From positions 1 to 19,895 of the forward strand of contig JALVIB010000087.1 in NCBI GenBank assembly GCA_027028725.1: a DNA stretch of 19,895 bases, written 5' to 3'. This DNA is from Candidatus Altimarinota bacterium (GTDB lineage Bacteria; Patescibacteriota; Gracilibacteria; UBA4473). The notes below the pieces were generated by a model that did no database searches, was not told the DNA's origin, and saw nothing but the letters and a program-made list of their open reading frames with translations. Below are positions 19,521 to 19,895 of this stretch, in pieces. Numbering within the stretch: position 1 is the first letter of the stretch; the number at the start of each line of letters is the position of its first letter. Position numbers and translations under genes: made by a program.

Positions 19521-19895
19521 ATGCCTTTCCCTCTCTCGCCAGACGCACCAAAAAATAACGAAGCCAACCAAGCCAAAGCGGCTTTGGATCAGTTGAACAA
19601 CCAAGTGGTTATTGCGGAAACGATAATCAGGGACACAAAAGCCAAATTAGACACCCAAACCTACGACGCCACAGCTGATTTCAAAAAATCCCGCGAAAAA
19701 AATGAAACCAATCCGCCTCTAACACAACAGGAAGTAGAAAAAATAATGAAAGACGCCAAAGCTTTGTTAGATTCGTTAAAGGGATTGAATGTTTCGGAAA
19801 TGTCCGCGGAAAATGCGAAAAAATTGCTGGAAGGATTGGAGGAAATGTATGACAAAGTTGGGCAATGTTTTGATTGGTATGAAGATTTTCATAGC
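19521..19895 (+). CDS. Hypothetical protein, N-terminal 125 residues (partial)
   Basis: The frame from ATG 19521 is open to the window end: MPFPLSPDAPKNNEANQAKA, then a hydrophilic helical region (ALDQLNNQVVIAETIIRDTK, later EVEKIMKDAKALLDSLKGLN and LLEGLEEMYDKVGQCFDWYED). No signal peptide or membrane helix in the visible part, and no family recognised. Coiled-coil character is likely. A 10-mer copy at 19689-19698 encodes SREK in frame. It has its own promoter and an A-rich ribosome-binding region. Confidence 0.75.
   Translation, partial: MPFPLSPDAPKNNEANQAKAALDQLNNQVVIAETIIRDTKAKLDTQTYDATADFKKSREKNETNPPLTQQEVEKIMKDAKALLDSLKGLNVSEMSAENAKKLLEGLEEMYDKVGQCFDWYEDFHS

Larger units (their letters stand above)
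456..19698. repeat. Iterated 10-mer TTTCGCGGGA / TCCCGCGAAA, 33 exact copies
   Basis: TTTCGCGGGA starts at 456, 1127, 1902, 4391, 5861, 6395, 6936, 6975, 8105, 9285, 10853, 11472, 13789, 15069, 17337, 19428 (16). TCCCGCGAAA starts at 710, 876, 935, 2011, 7123, 8254, 8422, 8608, 11289, 11643, 11705, 12622, 13703, 14542, 15217, 19335, 19689 (17). Eighteen lie in genes and 15 in spacers. Flanks are usually A/T runs (AAAATTTCGCGGGATTTT). Many one-base variants exist. Chance expectation in DNA of this AT content is well below one. In genes it is read as SRE, PAKF, IPRN, FAG or ISRD, so it is not selected for one peptide. Confidence 0.92.

Noticed and set aside
456..19698. CRISPR array made of the repeated 10-mer or 21-mer
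   Set aside because: Copies are scattered, on both strands and irregularly spaced, with no spacer-sized units and no cas genes.

Overview
The window looks like a chromosomal segment of a small-genome, AT-rich bacterium of the Patescibacteria/CPR type. The evidence is compact genes, a Cys-rich protein family I associate with CPR genomes, an S20 and a sigma factor with Lys/Ala-rich extensions, start codons with no visible Shine-Dalgarno, and very many short palindromic repeats inside genes. Lineage assignment is inference. TGA ends pgi and the REP transposase, so the TGA=Gly code of Gracilibacteria/SR1 does not apply.

Layout. 1-950: start of a zinc-ribbon gene (-), tRNA-Val(UAC) (+) with a duplicated 3' end and terminator, tRNA-Phe(GAA) (-), and repeats. 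947-3204: degenerate MBL-fold protein (-), tsaE (+), a prepilin (+), and rpsT/S20 (-), the last two sharing a bidirectional terminator. 3308-3942: remnant of a DDE insertion sequence with matching terminal inverted repeats. 4072-6972: a three-gene minus-strand operon of a membrane-anchored protein, an unknown protein and a Cys-rich zinc-ribbon protein; the last is frameshifted by a palindromic insertion. 7158-8604: a REP-associated tyrosine transposase (RAYT) with GTAG-footed palindromes around and inside it, then a TrmB-like regulator. 8763-11785: greA, rpoD and pheS on the minus strand. 11894-13486: an acidic low-complexity protein. 13536-15013: pyrC coupled to a 47-residue Lys/Cys protein. 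15247-19321: pgi and a class I ribonucleotide reductase large subunit whose promoter carries two NrdR-like boxes. 19521-end: a partial unknown gene.

The most unusual signal is not a gene. The 10-mer TTTCGCGGGA (reverse complement TCCCGCGAAA) occurs 33 times by hand count, about once per 600 bases, evenly in both orientations and in genes as well as spacers. It resembles the density of DNA-uptake sequences or of HIP1. A 21-nt GC-rich sequence occurs eight times, and in every case deleting exactly 21 nt rebuilds this 10-mer or a 1-2 base variant. It is therefore a nested, frame-preserving insertion into the 10-mer. The acidic protein gene holds both filled and empty versions of the same site.

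Other palindromic families (GTAG-REP; TCCCGAGTACTCGGGA/CTCCCTCTCC; CCCCCTTATAAGGGGG; a SSFAKAS-encoding unit) also sit inside pyrC, pgi, the RAYT gene and the Cys-rich gene. Most insertions keep the frame; one 53-nt copy breaks a gene.
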